From positions 1-7,014 of the forward strand of contig JAZKFP010000213.1 of NCBI GenBank assembly GCA_040386355.1: 7,014 nucleotides of DNA, given 5' to 3'. The stretch comes from JAZKFP01 sp040386355. GTDB lineage: Bacteria; Pseudomonadota; Gammaproteobacteria; Pseudomonadales; UBA6940. The notes below the pieces were generated by a model. It made no database searches and had not been told where the DNA came from. It saw only the letters and a program-made list of their open reading frames with translations. Below are positions 6,041-7,014 of the stretch, piece by piece. A program made the translations under genes and the position numbers. Every line of letters starts with the position of its first letter. The stretch's first letter is position 1.

Positions 6041-6997
6041 TCAATCTGTAAGACATGGTTTAGTAAAACTTGAATGAACAGCACCTAAATGAATAGTTTG
6101 TCGATCCTTCGCAAGCTGCATTTGTTTTTGGCGTTCGGTATAACGTTGAAGTTGCTCTGAGTTTTTTTGACCTATGCAATGAGGGCAAGAAACACCAGGC
6201 TTGTAGTCATCGCTTAATTTATCCGCTTCCGTAATTGGATACCGACACGCATGACACATATCATAAGTACCAGGCTGAACGTGATGATCGACAGTCACAC
6301 GCTCATCAAATACAAAACATTCACCTTGCCATAAACTTTCTGAAGTTTTTACGTTTGCTAAATAATTCAAAATTCCGCCTTTTAAATGATAAACCTGGTT
6401 GTAGCCTTGACTAAGTAAGAAAGAAGTCGCCTTTTCACAGCGAATACCACCCGTACAAAACATGGCAATCGGTTTATCTTTATGCTCGGCTAAATGTTTT
6501 TTTTCAAATTCTGGAAATTCTCGAAAGGCATCTGTTTCTGGATTAATGGCTCCTGAAAAAGTGCCAATATCGAACTCATACCGATTCCGCGTATCAATAA
6601 TTAGCGTATCTGGATTAGCAATTAATTGATTCCATTCCTCGGGTTGAACGTAGATTCCAACTTGTTGTTTAGGATCAATTGTGTCTACACCTAAACTCAC
6701 AATTTCTTGTTTTAATTTGACCTTCATACGTAAAAATGGTGGTTTTTCACAATGGGAATATTGGCCGTCAATATCAACAAATTCTGGTTGTTGACGTAGA
6801 AAATTTAAGAACTCTGCGATGGAATCTGAGCTACCGGCAATTGTGCCGTTTAAACCTTCTTTTGCAATTAACAAGGTGCCTTTTAATCCGTGTTTTTTAC
6901 AAAAATCGAGCAGAGGGATTTGAAAAGATTCAAACCGCTCGAAATCAACGAATCGATACAAAGCTAACACGGTAAAACTAGGTAAAGCGTCTGTCAT
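6041..6997 (-). CDS. trhO: tRNA uridine(34) hydroxylase TrhO (rhodanese-domain, YceA family)
   Basis: Cytoplasmic enzyme that hydroxylates C5 of wobble uridine 34 in tRNA, using O2, to give 5-hydroxyuridine, the precursor of cmo5U and mo5U. The 318-residue protein has the N-terminal family domain (about 1-100, with LLIAKEGLNGTIAGS at 42-56 and PFLRMKVKLK at 87-96). A rhodanese domain follows at about 115-220, with active-site loop CTGGIRCEKA starting at C181 and IDTRNRYEFDIGTF at 134-147. A cysteine-rich C-terminal part has C248xxC251 and C271xxC274, which could bind zinc. E. coli TrhO is about 350 residues, so this copy is somewhat shorter, but all core motifs are intact. The ATG at 6997 has AGG at 7004-7002, four bases upstream, within GCAGGTG. 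It is the first gene in view of a likely trhO-rhomboid-unknown cluster; its promoter would lie beyond the right edge. Confidence 0.95.
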   Translation of the reverse strand: MTDALPSFTVLALYRFVDFERFESFQIPLLDFCKKHGLKGTLLIAKEGLNGTIAGSSDSIAEFLNFLRQQPEFVDIDGQYSHCEKPPFLRMKVKLKQEIVSLGVDTIDPKQQVGIYVQPEEWNQLIANPDTLIIDTRNRYEFDIGTFSGAINPETDAFREFPEFEKKHLAEHKDKPIAMFCTGGIRCEKATSFLLSQGYNQVYHLKGGILNYLANVKTSESLWQGECFVFDERVTVDHHVQPGTYDMCHACRYPITEADKLSDDYKPGVSCPHCIGQKNSEQLQRYTERQKQMQLAKDRQTIHLGAVHSSFTKPCLTD

Positions 6998-7014
6998 AAC
7001 ACCTGCTCGATTAA

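Noticed and set aside
6736..6975. Plus-strand open frame of 79 codons
   Set aside because: Antisense to the conserved N-terminal domain of trhO.

Overview
The window is AT-rich, and every gene I can support lies on the minus strand. All the proteins are bacterial and of Gram-negative type: an inner-membrane RND pump with its periplasmic adaptor, a GlpG-type rhomboid protease, and the tRNA hydroxylase TrhO. The TrhO and the GlpG-like HFSLLHxxxN and GLSG motifs are close to those of Gammaproteobacteria, so a low-GC gammaproteobacterium is the best guess. Genus cannot be told from this sequence. There are no rRNA or tRNA genes, CRISPR arrays, insertion sequences or phage genes.

Layout in transcription order (right to left). 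(1) 6997-6041: trhO, complete, which hydroxylates wobble uridine 34 of tRNA. (2) 6000-5419: a compact rhomboid intramembrane serine protease with its catalytic Ser/His pair intact. A near-perfect 14-bp tandem duplication abuts its start codon. (3) 5364-4978: a 128-residue single-pass membrane protein I do not recognise. These three genes sit 40 and 54 nt apart and probably share a transcript. (4) 4977-4706: a 272-nt intergenic region with two candidate promoters, a terminator-like hairpin and small inverted repeats. It divides the window into two transcription units. (5) 4705-3095: the RND periplasmic adaptor, with an unusual Ser-rich C-terminal tail of about 155 residues. (6) 3010-1: the RND permease, GTG-started, cut by the window edge after 1003 codons, with about the last 40 residues missing.

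The adaptor and permease form one tripartite efflux unit, separated by 84 nt. No outer-membrane TolC-type channel gene is in view, so the pump probably uses one encoded elsewhere or beyond the left edge. I found no clear new multi-gene system. The points most worth a second look are the adaptor tail, the possible leaderless start and attenuator-like leader of the pump operon, the duplicated ribosome-binding segment before the rhomboid gene, and the unknown membrane protein beside the protease.
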